A stretch of DNA of 64,000 bases from Gemmatimonadota bacterium (GCA_021295835.1 JAGWBP010000019.1:17290-81289); one strand, 5' to 3'. Counted from the stretch's first letter, positions 40,361 to 50,490 are shown. Program-made: numbers and translations. Notes: generated from the sequence alone by a model not told the origin.

Positions 40361-41670
40361 TCGTATCTGAGGGCGTCTACCGGAGGCAGGCGCGAGGCGC
40401 GCATCGCGGGAAGCATTCCGAAGAGAACACCGGTGAAGGCGGCCAGAGAGACCGCCGCGAAGACCGACCACAGAGGTATGCGCGCTGGGAGGGGCGTGAG
40501 GGCGGCGACCGCCTCCGCAGCCCCCCATCCGCCCAGCAGACCCAATGCGCCCCCTGCGGCCGTCAGTAGCGATGCCTCGATGAGGAACTGCCACTTGATC
40601 TCGCGGCGTGTGGCGCCGAGCGACTTGCGCACCCCGATCTCGCGAGTCCTCTCCGTCACCGAGATCAGCATGATCCCGATGACGCCGATGCCCCCGACGA
40701 GCATCCCGATCGACGACAAGCCGACCATCACCGCAAAGAACATCCCCGTAAGCCGGTTGAAGAGCTCGATCGTGTCCTCGCTCCGGATGATCGCGAAGTC
40801 GTTGTCATCGCCGGGGCGGAGCGCCCGCATGGAGCGCAGCGCGGCCACGACCTGATTCTCCGCCTCGGCTCTGCCGTGCAGATCGCGGGGCTTGACCTGA
40901 ACGCTCAGAAAGTTCGAGCGCGTGCGCGCCTTGAGCCGCTTGTCGGCGGTCGTCACCGGGATAAGGGCGAAGTTCTCGACTGCTTCGCCCAGGAACATCG
41001 GAAGCGGCTCGAAGACCCCGACGACCGTGAAGAGCTCGTTGGCGGCTCGACGTCCCGCATTCACCCGCACGCGCCTGCCAACCGGGTCTAGCTGCCCAAA
41101 CACGCTCTCGGCCAGCGCGGACGAGACGACCATGACGCTGCGCGCATGCCGCACATCCGCCGAGGTGAAGTCCCTTCCGGCCACAAACTCGCCCCCCGTG
41201 AACGACGCCCATCCGCTGGAGTAGCCGCGAAATGGAACGTACACCCAATCCGACCGGAAGCGCACAAACGCCGAGAACTCGAACCCGGAGACCGCCTCGG
41301 CCACCGCTGGCAGCGAGCGCACCCTCCTGACCTCGGCGTCCGTGATCTCCGGGCGGTCCCACCAAGGCGGCTTCCCGCCGACGAAGGATGCCCTTGCATC
41401 GGAGAAGTCGAAGGGCATGAGCGCGAAGTTATCCGGACCGGCGGACTCGATCGCGCTCATCACCTCGCTCCTGATCCCTGTGATCACGGCGGCGACGGTC
41501 ACTACAACGCCTGCCCCAATGGCGACCCCGAGCACGGCGAGCGCAGAGCGCATCCAGTTGGCGCGCAGAGCCGACCCGGCGACCCTGAGACCCTCGCGCA
41601 GGACCCTTCCCGTCGGCACTTCGCCCACCACGGGCGCGGCCGTCGGCTCGTGGGCCGGGTCGGCGCTCAT
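40357..41670 (-). CDS. MacB-like ABC transporter permease
   Basis: A 437-residue FtsX/MacB-type permease. It has an N-terminal helix (RSALAVLGVAIGAGVVVTVA), a large periplasmic MacB_PCD-type domain of about 230 residues, then three C-terminal helices around GMLVGGIGVIGIMLISVTE with the coupling motif RTREIGVRKSLGA. It ends with the family tail PPVDALRYE. There is no nucleotide-binding domain. It overlaps its neighbours at both ends by ATGA. It probably works with the second permease, the adaptor and the TolC protein as a tripartite export or lipid-trafficking pump, powered by an ATPase encoded elsewhere. Confidence 0.9.
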   Translation of the reverse strand: MSADPAHEPTAAPVVGEVPTGRVLREGLRVAGSALRANWMRSALAVLGVAIGAGVVVTVAAVITGIRSEVMSAIESAGPDNFALMPFDFSDARASFVGGKPPWWDRPEITDAEVRRVRSLPAVAEAVSGFEFSAFVRFRSDWVYVPFRGYSSGWASFTGGEFVAGRDFTSADVRHARSVMVVSSALAESVFGQLDPVGRRVRVNAGRRAANELFTVVGVFEPLPMFLGEAVENFALIPVTTADKRLKARTRSNFLSVQVKPRDLHGRAEAENQVVAALRSMRALRPGDDNDFAIIRSEDTIELFNRLTGMFFAVMVGLSSIGMLVGGIGVIGIMLISVTERTREIGVRKSLGATRREIKWQFLIEASLLTAAGGALGLLGGWGAAEAVAALTPLPARIPLWSVFAAVSLAAFTGVLFGMLPAMRASRLPPVDALRYE

Positions 41671-42908
41671 TCGTACCTCAGCGCGTCCACCGGATCGAGC
41701 CGAGCGGCTCGGGACGCAGGATAGACGCCGGACACGACTCCCACGACGAGCCCGAGCGCCATGCCCAGGGCGATCCAGCGGGGCGCCACTGCGGCAGGCA
41801 GCGGCGAGACCGCCCCCACCAGCAGCGTCAGCGCTACGCCGACGCCCACCCCGACGACCGCACCTAGACCCGAGAGCGTCATGCTCTCGACGATCACCTG
41901 CGTGAGGATATCCGCGCGCCGCGCTCCAATCGCCTTCCGCACCCCGATTTCCCTGGTCCGCTCCATGACGGAAACGAGCATGATGTTCATGATCGTGATG
42001 CCGCCAACGACCAGGGAGATGCCGACGAAGCTAGGCAGGGCCACGAAGAGGACACTGCTTATTCTGTCCCAGAAGCCGAGCGAGGCCTCGGCGGTCTCCG
42101 CAGCGAAGTTGTCCAGCTCGTGCGGCCGCAGCTGGCGGCGCTGGCGCATGATCTCGACGACCTCGTCCCTGATGGGCACGCTCAGGCTCGGGTCCGGCGC
42201 CTTGAGGACGATCTCCTCGATCATGCCGGGCCGGGCCGTGTGTGCGCCGAGCGGCGAGTGCGAAGGTGCCACCGCGAGATTGTCCAGCGAGACGAAGAGG
42301 AAGGATCCCTGTTCCTCGAGTACGCCGACGACGCGGTAGGGTCGTCCCGCGATGCGCACCGACCTGCCCACGGGATCGACGGGGCCGAAGAGCACATCGG
42401 CCGTGGACACCCCGAGTACCACGACGGACGCGCCCTGCTCGACCTCGTGGCGGGTGAAGGCGCGGCCGCGTTCCACTACCCAGTTGCGGATCTCGAACAT
42501 TTCGGCCGACGCGGCCACCAAGTTGATGTTCTCGGCCTTGGTTCCGCCTTCGGCCTCGATCTCGCCATTCCTGTCGGACTGGGCGCCTATCACCGCCGGC
42601 AGGGAAATCCCCTCGCGCAGCTCTTCGAGGTCTCGGAAGGTCAGGCCCGGTGCCCTGGACCACGCCCGCCACTGCTCGGCGGAGGTGTTGATCGAGTTCC
42701 GGGGGTAGCGCGACAGAGTCACTGTGTTGACTCCTATGACTCTCTCGGTGATCGTGTCGCGAACGTAGCGGTCCATTCCCTCCACGATGCTGACCACCAC
42801 GACCAGGAACATCACGCCGACGATGACACCCAGGAGCGTGAACAGGCTCTTGAGCCGCTGCGTGGTGATCTGCTCCCACGCAAGCCGGATCCCCTCCAGG
42901 AGGCGCAC
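41667..42908 (-). CDS. MacB-like ABC transporter permease
   Basis: Second FtsX-type permease (413 residues), paralogous to the next gene: an N-terminal helix (FTLLGVIVGVMFLVVVVSI), a periplasmic core domain, C-terminal helices with IMNIMLVSVMERTREIGVRK and the tail LDPVDALRYE. Two different permease genes in tandem suggest a heterodimeric membrane unit. Its last codon overlaps the following start. It is preceded by a 38-base gap after the adaptor gene. Confidence 0.9.
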   Translation of the reverse strand: MRLLEGIRLAWEQITTQRLKSLFTLLGVIVGVMFLVVVVSIVEGMDRYVRDTITERVIGVNTVTLSRYPRNSINTSAEQWRAWSRAPGLTFRDLEELREGISLPAVIGAQSDRNGEIEAEGGTKAENINLVAASAEMFEIRNWVVERGRAFTRHEVEQGASVVVLGVSTADVLFGPVDPVGRSVRIAGRPYRVVGVLEEQGSFLFVSLDNLAVAPSHSPLGAHTARPGMIEEIVLKAPDPSLSVPIRDEVVEIMRQRRQLRPHELDNFAAETAEASLGFWDRISSVLFVALPSFVGISLVVGGITIMNIMLVSVMERTREIGVRKAIGARRADILTQVIVESMTLSGLGAVVGVGVGVALTLLVGAVSPLPAAVAPRWIALGMALGLVVGVVSGVYPASRAARLDPVDALRYE

Positions 42909-42946
42909 GCCTAGCAGTCCGTCGGTCGCATTGGCGGTTGCGGCGG

Positions 42947-44239
42947 CTAGCCGGCCCCAGGACCGGCGCCAAATGGGTCCTCGATCGGCGCGATGGGCGT
43001 GCCACTCCTCAGTGTGCGCACCACCTGGTAGGGTCCGCTCACCACGGTGTCCCCAAGCGAGATCCCGGAGAGGACCTCGAAGTGCTCCTGACCGGCGATG
43101 CCAACCTCGACCGGCACGAAGTGCGCCAGCCCCTCCCTGACCACGAACACCCCCTCGACGGGGTCCGAGGGTCCTTCCCCGCCCGTGCTGTCCTCTGCTT
43201 CCTCTTCGCTGGCGCTGTCGGCCGCCTTCCTCTCGATATCCTCCTCCTCGCGGAGAGTCAGCGAGATGATCGGAATGCTCAGCTGGTCCTCGCGCGACTC
43301 GACGACGACCTGCGCGGTGGCGGAGAGGTCTGGGCGCAGCTCGGCGGGCGGCGACCGAAGCGTCACGACGACCTCGAAGTCGATCGTTGGAGTCTGCCCC
43401 GTCCCCGCCGCCCTCGACGGCGGGCGAATCGCGCTGTTGCCGATCTCGGTGACCTCGCCGCCGAACTCCAGCTCCGGAAAGGCGTCCAGCTCGACCATCG
43501 CGCTGTCCCCGACCGAGATGTCGGGAACGTCCGTCTCGTCGACCTCGAGCACCACCTCCATGACCGATAGGTCGGAGACTGTGAGCACCAGGCTGCCGGG
43601 GTTGTTCATGGTGCCTACGATCACAGTCTCGCCCGCTTCGACATTCAGCCGAGTCACCCGGCCCGACATCGGTGCCCGGATGATCGTCTTGGCGAGCTGG
43701 TCCTCCGCCTCCTCGAGCGCCGCCCTGGCCTGTCCCACCCCGAACTCCGCCGACTCGAGGAGAGAGGCCTGCACCTCCAGGTCGCTCTCGGCGTTCTCGA
43801 CCTCCTGGCGGCTCACGAGTAGCGAGTCGGTCTGCCAGAGCGATCTCCGCCGATTGGCCTCCCGCTCCGCCCGCAGGTAGTTCGCGCGCACCTGCGCTAC
43901 CTGCGCCTGGGTCTGCTTCAGCGTGGCCATGCTCCGATTGACGGATGCCTGGTACCTAGTCGGATCGAGCCGGAGCAGGACCTGGCCCTCCACGACCTCC
44001 TCGCCCTCGTCAGTGAGGAGCTCGGTTACCCGCGCCGAGATGTCGGAGCTGATGTCCACCTTGCGTCGGGCGCGCACATTGCCGCTGGCGGTGACTGTGG
44101 CGGTGAGATTCCGCTCCTCGACAACCTCGATGCGCGCCCCGATGCCGCCCTGACGCCCGCTCTGGAGGCTGAAGTGCACGGCGGCGGTCAGAACGACAGC
44201 CGCCCCCGCCCCAATGATGAGCTTGTTCCTGGTTCGCAT
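42947..44239 (-). CDS. periplasmic adaptor (membrane fusion protein), MacA-like
   Basis: A 430-residue HlyD/MacA-type adaptor joining an inner-membrane pump to TolC. It has an N-terminal membrane anchor (LIIGAGAAVVLTAAVHF), a first lipoyl half with VTASGNVRARRKVDIS, a long helical hairpin (about residues 95-175, with QAQVAQVRANYLRAERE), a second lipoyl half IIRAPMSGRVTRLNVEAG, then beta-barrel and membrane-proximal domains. An acidic insert (about 340-355, ASEEEAEDSTGGEGPSD) is unusual. It starts two bases after the TolC-like gene. Confidence 0.92.
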   Translation of the reverse strand: MRTRNKLIIGAGAAVVLTAAVHFSLQSGRQGGIGARIEVVEERNLTATVTASGNVRARRKVDISSDISARVTELLTDEGEEVVEGQVLLRLDPTRYQASVNRSMATLKQTQAQVAQVRANYLRAEREANRRRSLWQTDSLLVSRQEVENAESDLEVQASLLESAEFGVGQARAALEEAEDQLAKTIIRAPMSGRVTRLNVEAGETVIVGTMNNPGSLVLTVSDLSVMEVVLEVDETDVPDISVGDSAMVELDAFPELEFGGEVTEIGNSAIRPPSRAAGTGQTPTIDFEVVVTLRSPPAELRPDLSATAQVVVESREDQLSIPIISLTLREEEDIERKAADSASEEEAEDSTGGEGPSDPVEGVFVVREGLAHFVPVEVGIAGQEHFEVLSGISLGDTVVSGPYQVVRTLRSGTPIAPIEDPFGAGPGAG

Positions 44240-44241
44240 TC

Positions 44242-45837
44242 CTATGGGTTCCTGAGCGGTGCGCCGACCACCGACTCCAGGTCGGCGATCGCGTCATGGT
44301 AGGTGAAGATCGAGAGGACGCGCTGTCGGTCGGCCTGGGCCTTCACGGTTTCGGCCTCCACCAGCCCGACGAAGTTGAGCAGTTGGTTGCGGTACCGCTC
44401 CTGCGCCAGGCGCAGCTGCTCGCTGGCCAGCGCCTGGTTGCGCTCCTCGATCAGCGCCGACTGGTAGGCCGTGAGGACCGTTGTCAGGCGAGATTCGACG
44501 TCGGCCCTGAGCGCCAGCTCCCTCTGCTGGATCAGGAGCCGGTTGTCGTGCAGCGTTGCTCGTGCTGCCTCGACGGCGTGCTGACGCCCGAAGCCCTGAA
44601 AGACCGGGATCGAGATCGAGAGCGAGGCAGATGGCGGGGTCCTCGTGAAGTCGAAGGGGAATGCGCGGTTCTGCTCCCGGATCGCCTCCAGGTGGGCCTC
44701 GGTCACCGCGAGCTGCGAGCAGTCCAGCGTGGGCAGGGGGTCGACGAGCCGCGACAGAACCTCGTTCTGGTATTCGCAGTTGCGCATTGCAGCCTCTCCC
44801 GAGGCCTTCGCGGCCGCCTCCTGCGCATCGGTGCTGCTCGCGCTCTGTGCAAAGCCGCTCAGTCCGGTCGAGAGTGTCAGGCTGGGGTAGTAGGAGGACC
44901 GCGCCATCCTGACGCCGTAGAGTGCGGACTGCTCCCGCGCCCGCAGCGCGGCGAGGTCGGGATTTTGCGCGAGCGCCCACTCGAAGAGCTCGTCGGCCGA
45001 CCATTCGAACTCGGAGACCGCGAACTCGGTCGTCAGGGCTGGTTCCGCGCCAATCGCGACGCCCATCTGCTCGAGCAGCCGGATCGTAGCGTTGCGCACG
45101 CCGGTCTCGGCCTGGAGGAGCGCGATCTCGCCGCGCCCGACGCCCACCTCGCCCTGCTGCACGTCGATCATCGTCGCCGACCCGACTTCCTGCCTTCCCT
45201 TGGCGAGTCGCAAATTTAGCTCCGCGCGAGCCAGCTCCCGTTCTGCGAGGGCCCGACCCTCCTTCTGGCGAAGCACCTCCAGGTAGGCCCGGGTGACGGC
45301 GCGCCTCAGCGTGCCCTCGGTGGCGCGAAGCTGAGCGCGCACGGCCTCGCGGTCGCGGCTCGCCTGCCCCGGCGCCATCAGGTTGCGCCCGCTGACCGAC
45401 AGGCTCACCCCGATGCTGTACGAGCTCGAGAGGTACGAGGGCTGGTCGGTAATCCCGAGCTGGCCCGCCGTGATGCTCCCGAAGCGCTGTTCGCCGGAGC
45501 CCTGCCAGGAGAACCCGGATCCGGCCGATACGGAAGGCAGGAGCGCCCCGTACGCCGACCGCACGCTCCAGTCGGCCACCGTGGCGTCGTTGCGGGCGGC
45601 GAGGAGGCCCGGATTGCTACGCAGGGCGATCTCCAGCGCTTCCTGGAGCGAGAGGGAGTCGGGCACCTTCTGGCCGATAGCTGACAGCGGTCCAGGAGCC
45701 AGGACGAAAAGGCCGAGGAGGACAGCCGCCGGGGCGCGAAGCGGCAGCGACCAGGGGCGGCCTAGCGGCCTTTGCAAGGGGCGTTCGCCATCTGAAGCGC
45801 GAGGGTTGCAGGCGGAAGTGGTGGTCCTCGTTCGCAA
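44242..45837 (-). CDS. TolC-family outer-membrane efflux protein
   Basis: A 531-residue outer-membrane channel protein with two tandem TolC repeats. A signal peptide (RAPAAVLLGLFVLAPGPLSA) is followed by SLSLQEALEIALRSNPGLLAARN, the repeat start. Long amphipathic helices follow, and the second repeat begins near FEWALAQNPDLAALRARE. TTG 45837 is chosen because AAGGAG lies six bases upstream; the open frame extends further, but that part has no signal-like sequence. First gene of the exporter operon. Confidence 0.9.
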   Translation of the reverse strand: MRTRTTTSACNPRASDGERPLQRPLGRPWSLPLRAPAAVLLGLFVLAPGPLSAIGQKVPDSLSLQEALEIALRSNPGLLAARNDATVADWSVRSAYGALLPSVSAGSGFSWQGSGEQRFGSITAGQLGITDQPSYLSSSYSIGVSLSVSGRNLMAPGQASRDREAVRAQLRATEGTLRRAVTRAYLEVLRQKEGRALAERELARAELNLRLAKGRQEVGSATMIDVQQGEVGVGRGEIALLQAETGVRNATIRLLEQMGVAIGAEPALTTEFAVSEFEWSADELFEWALAQNPDLAALRAREQSALYGVRMARSSYYPSLTLSTGLSGFAQSASSTDAQEAAAKASGEAAMRNCEYQNEVLSRLVDPLPTLDCSQLAVTEAHLEAIREQNRAFPFDFTRTPPSASLSISIPVFQGFGRQHAVEAARATLHDNRLLIQQRELALRADVESRLTTVLTAYQSALIEERNQALASEQLRLAQERYRNQLLNFVGLVEAETVKAQADRQRVLSIFTYHDAIADLESVVGAPLRNP

Positions 45838-45902
45838 TTCGATCTCCTTATATCCTCTGTGGTCCCGCCGTCGGGAAGACTGCCAGGCTCGACCGGCCAG
45901 CG

Positions 45903-46589
45903 TCATGGGCGACGCTCGGCAACAAACCCTCCCTCGCCGACGCGCACCCTCAGGAGGCGGCCGCTCCCGTCGAACCACGCCTCGCCTACGGACCCCAGCC
46001 GCACCCGCGTGGCTTCCGTCGGAGCTCCCCCGGTGCGGATCGTCTCCGCAGCTCGTTCGATCCTTGCGGCGCCGACCTGGCGACCCTCGAGGGGCACGAG
46101 TGGGTGCACCACCGATCCATCGGCGATCTCCGCGAGGACGAAGTAGAGGTGCGCAACCCCCTCGTCGAGGACTACGCTGGCGCCCCGGATCGGGTACGCC
46201 CGCTCCTCCTCCCCGGCCGAGTCGATTCTTCGGGAGCGAAACCGCCTCCCAGCGCGCACGATCCTAACAGACGTCGTGTCGGTGCCCGCTGCCATCACCG
46301 AGTACTCGCTAGGCGCCATCTCCGGGCCGGCAAGGCTGAGCGAGGTGGTCAGCGTGGGGCCGTCGCGCACCCTGACCGTGCTGGTGGCTACGACCAACTG
46401 CGCTCCACCGGTGCCCTGCCGGTGGATCGAGAAGTCCTCGACGCCAACTTCGACGCCGTTCCGGTAGAGGACAAAGGCACCCCGGTCCACGAGCTGGCCA
46501 GGAGCGGGATGGGGGATGGCCGCCGAGACGACAGCAAGGGCGGCGCACCACGGCACCCAGCCGGTCCGTCGGCGCTTCAGGGTTCGCAA
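45903..46589 (-). CDS. exported protein of unknown function
   Basis: A 228-residue protein with a signal peptide (WVPWCAALAVVSAAIPHPAPG) and a beta-rich body (GAFVLYRNGVEVGVEDFSI, RVRLGSVGEAWFDGSGRLLRV). The pattern of a short repeated hairpin, with a C-terminal line on the effect of a parameter on slope, recalls DUF3108/DUF6134-like envelope proteins, but I cannot assign a family. TTG 46589 is used because GGAGGAG lies four bases before it. It stands 65 bases upstream of the exporter operon in the same orientation and may belong to it. Confidence 0.65.
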   Translation of the reverse strand: MRTLKRRRTGWVPWCAALAVVSAAIPHPAPGQLVDRGAFVLYRNGVEVGVEDFSIHRQGTGGAQLVVATSTVRVRDGPTLTTSLSLAGPEMAPSEYSVMAAGTDTTSVRIVRAGRRFRSRRIDSAGEEERAYPIRGASVVLDEGVAHLYFVLAEIADGSVVHPLVPLEGRQVGAARIERAAETIRTGGAPTEATRVRLGSVGEAWFDGSGRLLRVRVGEGGFVAERRP

Positions 46590-46788
46590 TATGCTCCTCC
46601 CGCGGTGCCGAGCCCCCTCGCCGGATGACGTGGTGCCCGACCGGGCTCTGACGACAGGTGTGGATCGGCCATTTAGATTGAAGATAGCCTAACTGAGAGT
46701 TGCACACTCCGCTCCCGCAGGCCGGGAGCCGTCTTCCGGACGCACAGCTTATGCCCATACGAAGGCTCGGCGAGTTGCTGCAGATCCG
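46590..46788. promoter_or_regulatory. divergent promoter region, exported protein / histidine kinase
   Basis: Two hundred bases between divergent genes. It contains an A/T-richer patch at about 46668-46700 (CATTTAGATTGAAGATAGCC), the likely site of at least one promoter. No clear Shine-Dalgarno precedes the kinase ATG. No repeat or operator is recognised. Confidence 0.4.
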
Positions 46789-49700
46789 ATGACCGGCTCT
46801 CGGCTTCACCGCACCGCAGCCGACCGCGCCATGGTCTCCCGGACCCTGGTCTGGGTGGGGTTCGGAGCGGTTGTCCTCTGGACCCGTGCGCTTGGCCCCT
46901 GGGTCGCCGCCTCGGCGCTGCCGGTGCTGGTGCTCTCGGCGCTCCTGGCCGCCCGCGACCTCCGGCATCTGGCGTCTGCATTGGTCCTTGCCTGTGCCGT
47001 CGGCGTGGCCCTTCACACCGATCGTGAGGTCCGCGCCATCGAGGCGGACTGGGATTCGTACTGGGCGGAGCGGAGGGCCGAGACAGTGCGCCTCCTGGAG
47101 AGCGAGTTCGGTGCCGCTGCGGCCCATGGCGACGCCTCGCTCGAGCGCCTGCTTCGCGCCGCCGAGGCTTGGGCGGACGAGAAGGATCGGAGCGCCCTGG
47201 GCGACTCGATCGCCGCCATCGTGGGCGAGACCGACCTGGCTGCCGCTGTGTACGGCACCGACGGAACGCTGGTGGCGTGGCGCGGCCAGCATCACGGCCA
47301 GTTCCCCAAGGGGGCTCTCCGAGGCGGCGGTCGCTACCTGTACGGCGGAAGCCCCCTCTTCTCCTACCTGTACTTCGCCGCGCCCATCTCCGACGGCGAT
47401 GGCAGCGCGGTTGTCGCCGTTCTCCTGCACTCGGAGCTTCCGGCGGCGCACGCTGCGGGGCTGGGTGACTTCGCGACGGGCTTCGCTGTCACCTCTGGCG
47501 AGCGCATCGCGATCACCGGGGTCGATAGGACCGTGGGCACCGATCGCGCCGACCTCCTCTGGCCTGACTCGCCCATAGTCGCCTTCAGGATTCAGGAGCC
47601 CGACCGGGAAGTGCGCGCCCTGGATCGTCGCGGGAAAGGGACCGCGATCGTGCTGGCCCTTCTGGCGCTCTTCTGGTTCGTGGAGACGCTCTCCAGAGGT
47701 GGTAGGGTGCGCCCATTCTCGCTCGGAGGACTTGCTCTGGCGGCGCTGCTCGTCCCACTGGAGCACCTTCCCCTGCCACCGGAGCTCACCGATCCCGTCT
47801 ACTTCGAGCTGGTTGGGCCGCTCGCCCCGGGTCTCGGTCGCCTGCTCCTCCTAGCCGTCGTCGCGATGCCGCTAGCGGGCCTGGCCGCAGGTCGCTGGCA
47901 CCTGGGGAGCACAGTGGCACCGGTGGCCGTGGCACTCGGCTATCCCCTCGCTCTGCAATGGCTCGGAGGCGCGGTGAGGTTGGAGCTGATGGGAGGGCCC
48001 GACTCCCGCTGGATCGCGGTGCAGGGGATCGTGGCGCTCATCCTGGCGGTCGGCAGCTGGCCACTCCTCGCGAGATCGCCGGCAACGGGGCGTGCGGCGC
48101 GGCCGAGGATGCTGGGCGCCGCGATCGTCGCAAGCGCACTGCTGAGCGCCGCCGTCGGCTTCGGCGTGCGGGTTGGCCCGGGGGTGCCGCTGGCGCTGGC
48201 GTCCCTCTGGTGCATCCCCGCATGGCTCTTCGCCAGGGGCGCCGATCCCGATCTCAGGGTGTCGCATCAGCAGTGGTTCTTCGCCTGCTGGCTCGCCGGG
48301 ACCGCTGTGCTGCCTTTTGCCTGGTCGATGCGGACGGAGGCTCGCCAGGTCATCGCCGAACGGCAGATGGCGGGGCTTGGCGTCACGGCCGATCGCTACG
48401 CCGCCGACCTGGTCGAGGGCTTCGCCAGCCGCGCCGATTCGCTCGACCGCGTCGGTGCCACGGATGTGGAGATCCTCTACGGCAGCTGGGTCGGGAGCGG
48501 CCTGGCGGAGATGGGCGTTCCGATCTTCCTCACGCTCTGGTCCCCCGACGGACGGCCCGCCGAGGAGCTGAGGCTCGGAGTGGCGGGGGGCCGCCCGCCG
48601 GTCGTCGACGCCACTCTCGCCGAGCTGGTGGCGAAGGGTGCCTGGAGCTACCGGCGTCCGGCCGAGGCGGATGTCCACCACCTCCTCGCAGCGCCCCTGC
48701 AGGATGGGCGCCTCGTGACCGGTGCCGTCCCTCCGCGCCGGAGCATCGGGGCGCCCCCGACGCTCGGTCCCCTCTTCGCGTCGGTCGAGGAGGCGGGCAA
48801 CGAGGAGTTCCTGACGCTGGTGCGGGTCGACCACGACTACGGGGGTGCGACCGGCCACACCGTCGAGTGGCGGCGCAACGACGAGGGGTGGCGCGGCGAG
48901 GGGGTCGCTCGTTACCCGGACGGCCTCCACTCCGTCTACTACACGATCAGCATTCCGAATGTCCAGGTGATGCTGGCGCGGGCGACCCTGGTCCTGGCGG
49001 CGACCTTCGCACCGCTGATGCTCCTCTGGCTCGTCGCCGCAGCGACGCTGGGCCACCGACTGGCGACTCCAATCGGCTGGCGCGGCCTGGTCCGCTCCTT
49101 TCGCGCTCGCGTGACCTGGACTCTCTTCGGCTTCTTCGTCCTCTCGGCGGCGCTCTTCGGGTCGCTCGCCTACCGTGCGCTCTCAGGGGGCTCGGAGCGG
49201 ACTGCGAAGGCGCTCGCCGAGCGTATCGTGCACCGCACCGCCGCCAGCTACGAAGAGGAGGACGGCTCGATGGAGCGTCTCGGGAGGCGCATTGGCGCGG
49301 ATCTGCTCGAGTACAGGGACGGCGAGCTCGCAGCCGGTTCGGCGCGGGAGCTGGTCGAGCTGGGTCTCTACGAAGGGTGGCTGGACCCTGCGGTTAGCGA
49401 CGTGCTCGACAGCAACGAGCAGCTCGCCGCATCGACTGTGGAGAGTCTTGGCGAGTGGAGCTACATCGTGGCCCATAGGCGTCTACACGATGGAGACATT
49501 GTAGCCGCGCCGGTGCCACTTCCCGCCGGTGCAGCCGCGCTACGACGCCGTGACGTCGCCGACCTGCTGCTCTTCGCCGTGGTGGTGGGCCCCGTCCTCT
49601 CGCTGGGCCTCGCGCTCGTCGTGGGCAGGGCGCTCGCGAAGCCCATTCAGACGCTGCAGGCCGCTTCGGAGAAGGTGGGCCAGGGCAAGCTGGATGTCAG

Positions 49701-50490
49701 TCTGCCGGAGGACCGGGTCGACGAGTTCGGTTCCGTCTTCGCAGCCTTCAACCGGATGGTGCTGAGGCTCGGCAAGGCGCGCCGGGAGCTCGTCGAGAGC
49801 GAGCGGATACTGGCGTGGGGCGAGATGGCGAAGCAGGTGGCCCACGAAGTCAAGAACCCCCTTACGCCGATCAAGCTCTCCGTGCAGCACCTGGTGCGCG
49901 CCTGGAGGGACCGACCCCGGGACTTTGCCCCGATCCTGGAAAGGAACGCAGGCGCGATCCTCCGGGAGATCGACCGTCTCGCAGCGATCGCCACGAGCTT
50001 CTCCAAGCTCTCCTCCCCCGGCGCGGAGGAGCAGGGACCTCTGGTCGCGGTCGATGCGGGCGACGTGGTCAGGGACGTCCTGGATCTCTACCGCGTCGGC
50101 GGCGAGAGCGGGATTCGCGTGGTCGGCGAGCTGCCACCGGGGATGCCGACGCTCGAATGCCGACCGGACGAGCTGAAGGAGGTGATCCTCAACCTGATCG
50201 AGAACTCCCGCGAGGCGATGCCGGGAGGCGGGGTGGTGCGCGTGCGCGCAGCCGGGCCGACGGAACCCCAGACGATGGCGGCCCTGATAGTGGAGGACGA
50301 GGGCACCGGCATTCCGCCCGGGCTTCTGCCGAGGGTATTCGAGCCGCAGTTCTCGACCCGGTCCAAGGGGAGCGGGCTCGGACTTGCCGTCGCCAGGAGG
50401 CTGGTGGAGTCGTGGGGCGGGGAGATCCGGGTCGAGAGCGAGGTGGGGAGGGGAACCCGCATGATCGTCCGCATCCCGATCCGCGAGTAG
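46789..50490 (+). CDS. very large NtrY-like sensor histidine kinase
   Basis: A 1233-residue membrane kinase, far longer than typical NtrY (about 750). It has an N-terminal multi-helix region, an extracytoplasmic sensor part, several further helices to about residue 520, a second sensor region of about 200 residues, another helix pair near 740-790, a third extracytoplasmic segment, then a helix followed by HAMP (about 940-1000). The kinase core has the H-box QVAHEVKNPLTPIKL with H1019, N-box ILNLIENSREAM, G1 VEDEGTGIPP and G2 KGSGLGLAVARRL. The KNPLTPIKLS signature is that of NtrY/AtoS-type kinases. The NtrC-type regulator at 53603 is the likely partner. The signal sensed is unknown. Confidence 0.9.
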   Translation: MTGSRLHRTAADRAMVSRTLVWVGFGAVVLWTRALGPWVAASALPVLVLSALLAARDLRHLASALVLACAVGVALHTDREVRAIEADWDSYWAERRAETVRLLESEFGAAAAHGDASLERLLRAAEAWADEKDRSALGDSIAAIVGETDLAAAVYGTDGTLVAWRGQHHGQFPKGALRGGGRYLYGGSPLFSYLYFAAPISDGDGSAVVAVLLHSELPAAHAAGLGDFATGFAVTSGERIAITGVDRTVGTDRADLLWPDSPIVAFRIQEPDREVRALDRRGKGTAIVLALLALFWFVETLSRGGRVRPFSLGGLALAALLVPLEHLPLPPELTDPVYFELVGPLAPGLGRLLLLAVVAMPLAGLAAGRWHLGSTVAPVAVALGYPLALQWLGGAVRLELMGGPDSRWIAVQGIVALILAVGSWPLLARSPATGRAARPRMLGAAIVASALLSAAVGFGVRVGPGVPLALASLWCIPAWLFARGADPDLRVSHQQWFFACWLAGTAVLPFAWSMRTEARQVIAERQMAGLGVTADRYAADLVEGFASRADSLDRVGATDVEILYGSWVGSGLAEMGVPIFLTLWSPDGRPAEELRLGVAGGRPPVVDATLAELVAKGAWSYRRPAEADVHHLLAAPLQDGRLVTGAVPPRRSIGAPPTLGPLFASVEEAGNEEFLTLVRVDHDYGGATGHTVEWRRNDEGWRGEGVARYPDGLHSVYYTISIPNVQVMLARATLVLAATFAPLMLLWLVAAATLGHRLATPIGWRGLVRSFRARVTWTLFGFFVLSAALFGSLAYRALSGGSERTAKALAERIVHRTAASYEEEDGSMERLGRRIGADLLEYRDGELAAGSARELVELGLYEGWLDPAVSDVLDSNEQLAASTVESLGEWSYIVAHRRLHDGDIVAAPVPLPAGAAALRRRDVADLLLFAVVVGPVLSLGLALVVGRALAKPIQTLQAASEKVGQGKLDVSLPEDRVDEFGSVFAAFNRMVLRLGKARRELVESERILAWGEMAKQVAHEVKNPLTPIKLSVQHLVRAWRDRPRDFAPILERNAGAILREIDRLAAIATSFSKLSSPGAEEQGPLVAVDAGDVVRDVLDLYRVGGESGIRVVGELPPGMPTLECRPDELKEVILNLIENSREAMPGGGVVRVRAAGPTEPQTMAALIVEDEGTGIPPGLLPRVFEPQFSTRSKGSGLGLAVARRLVESWGGEIRVESEVGRGTRMIVRIPIRE

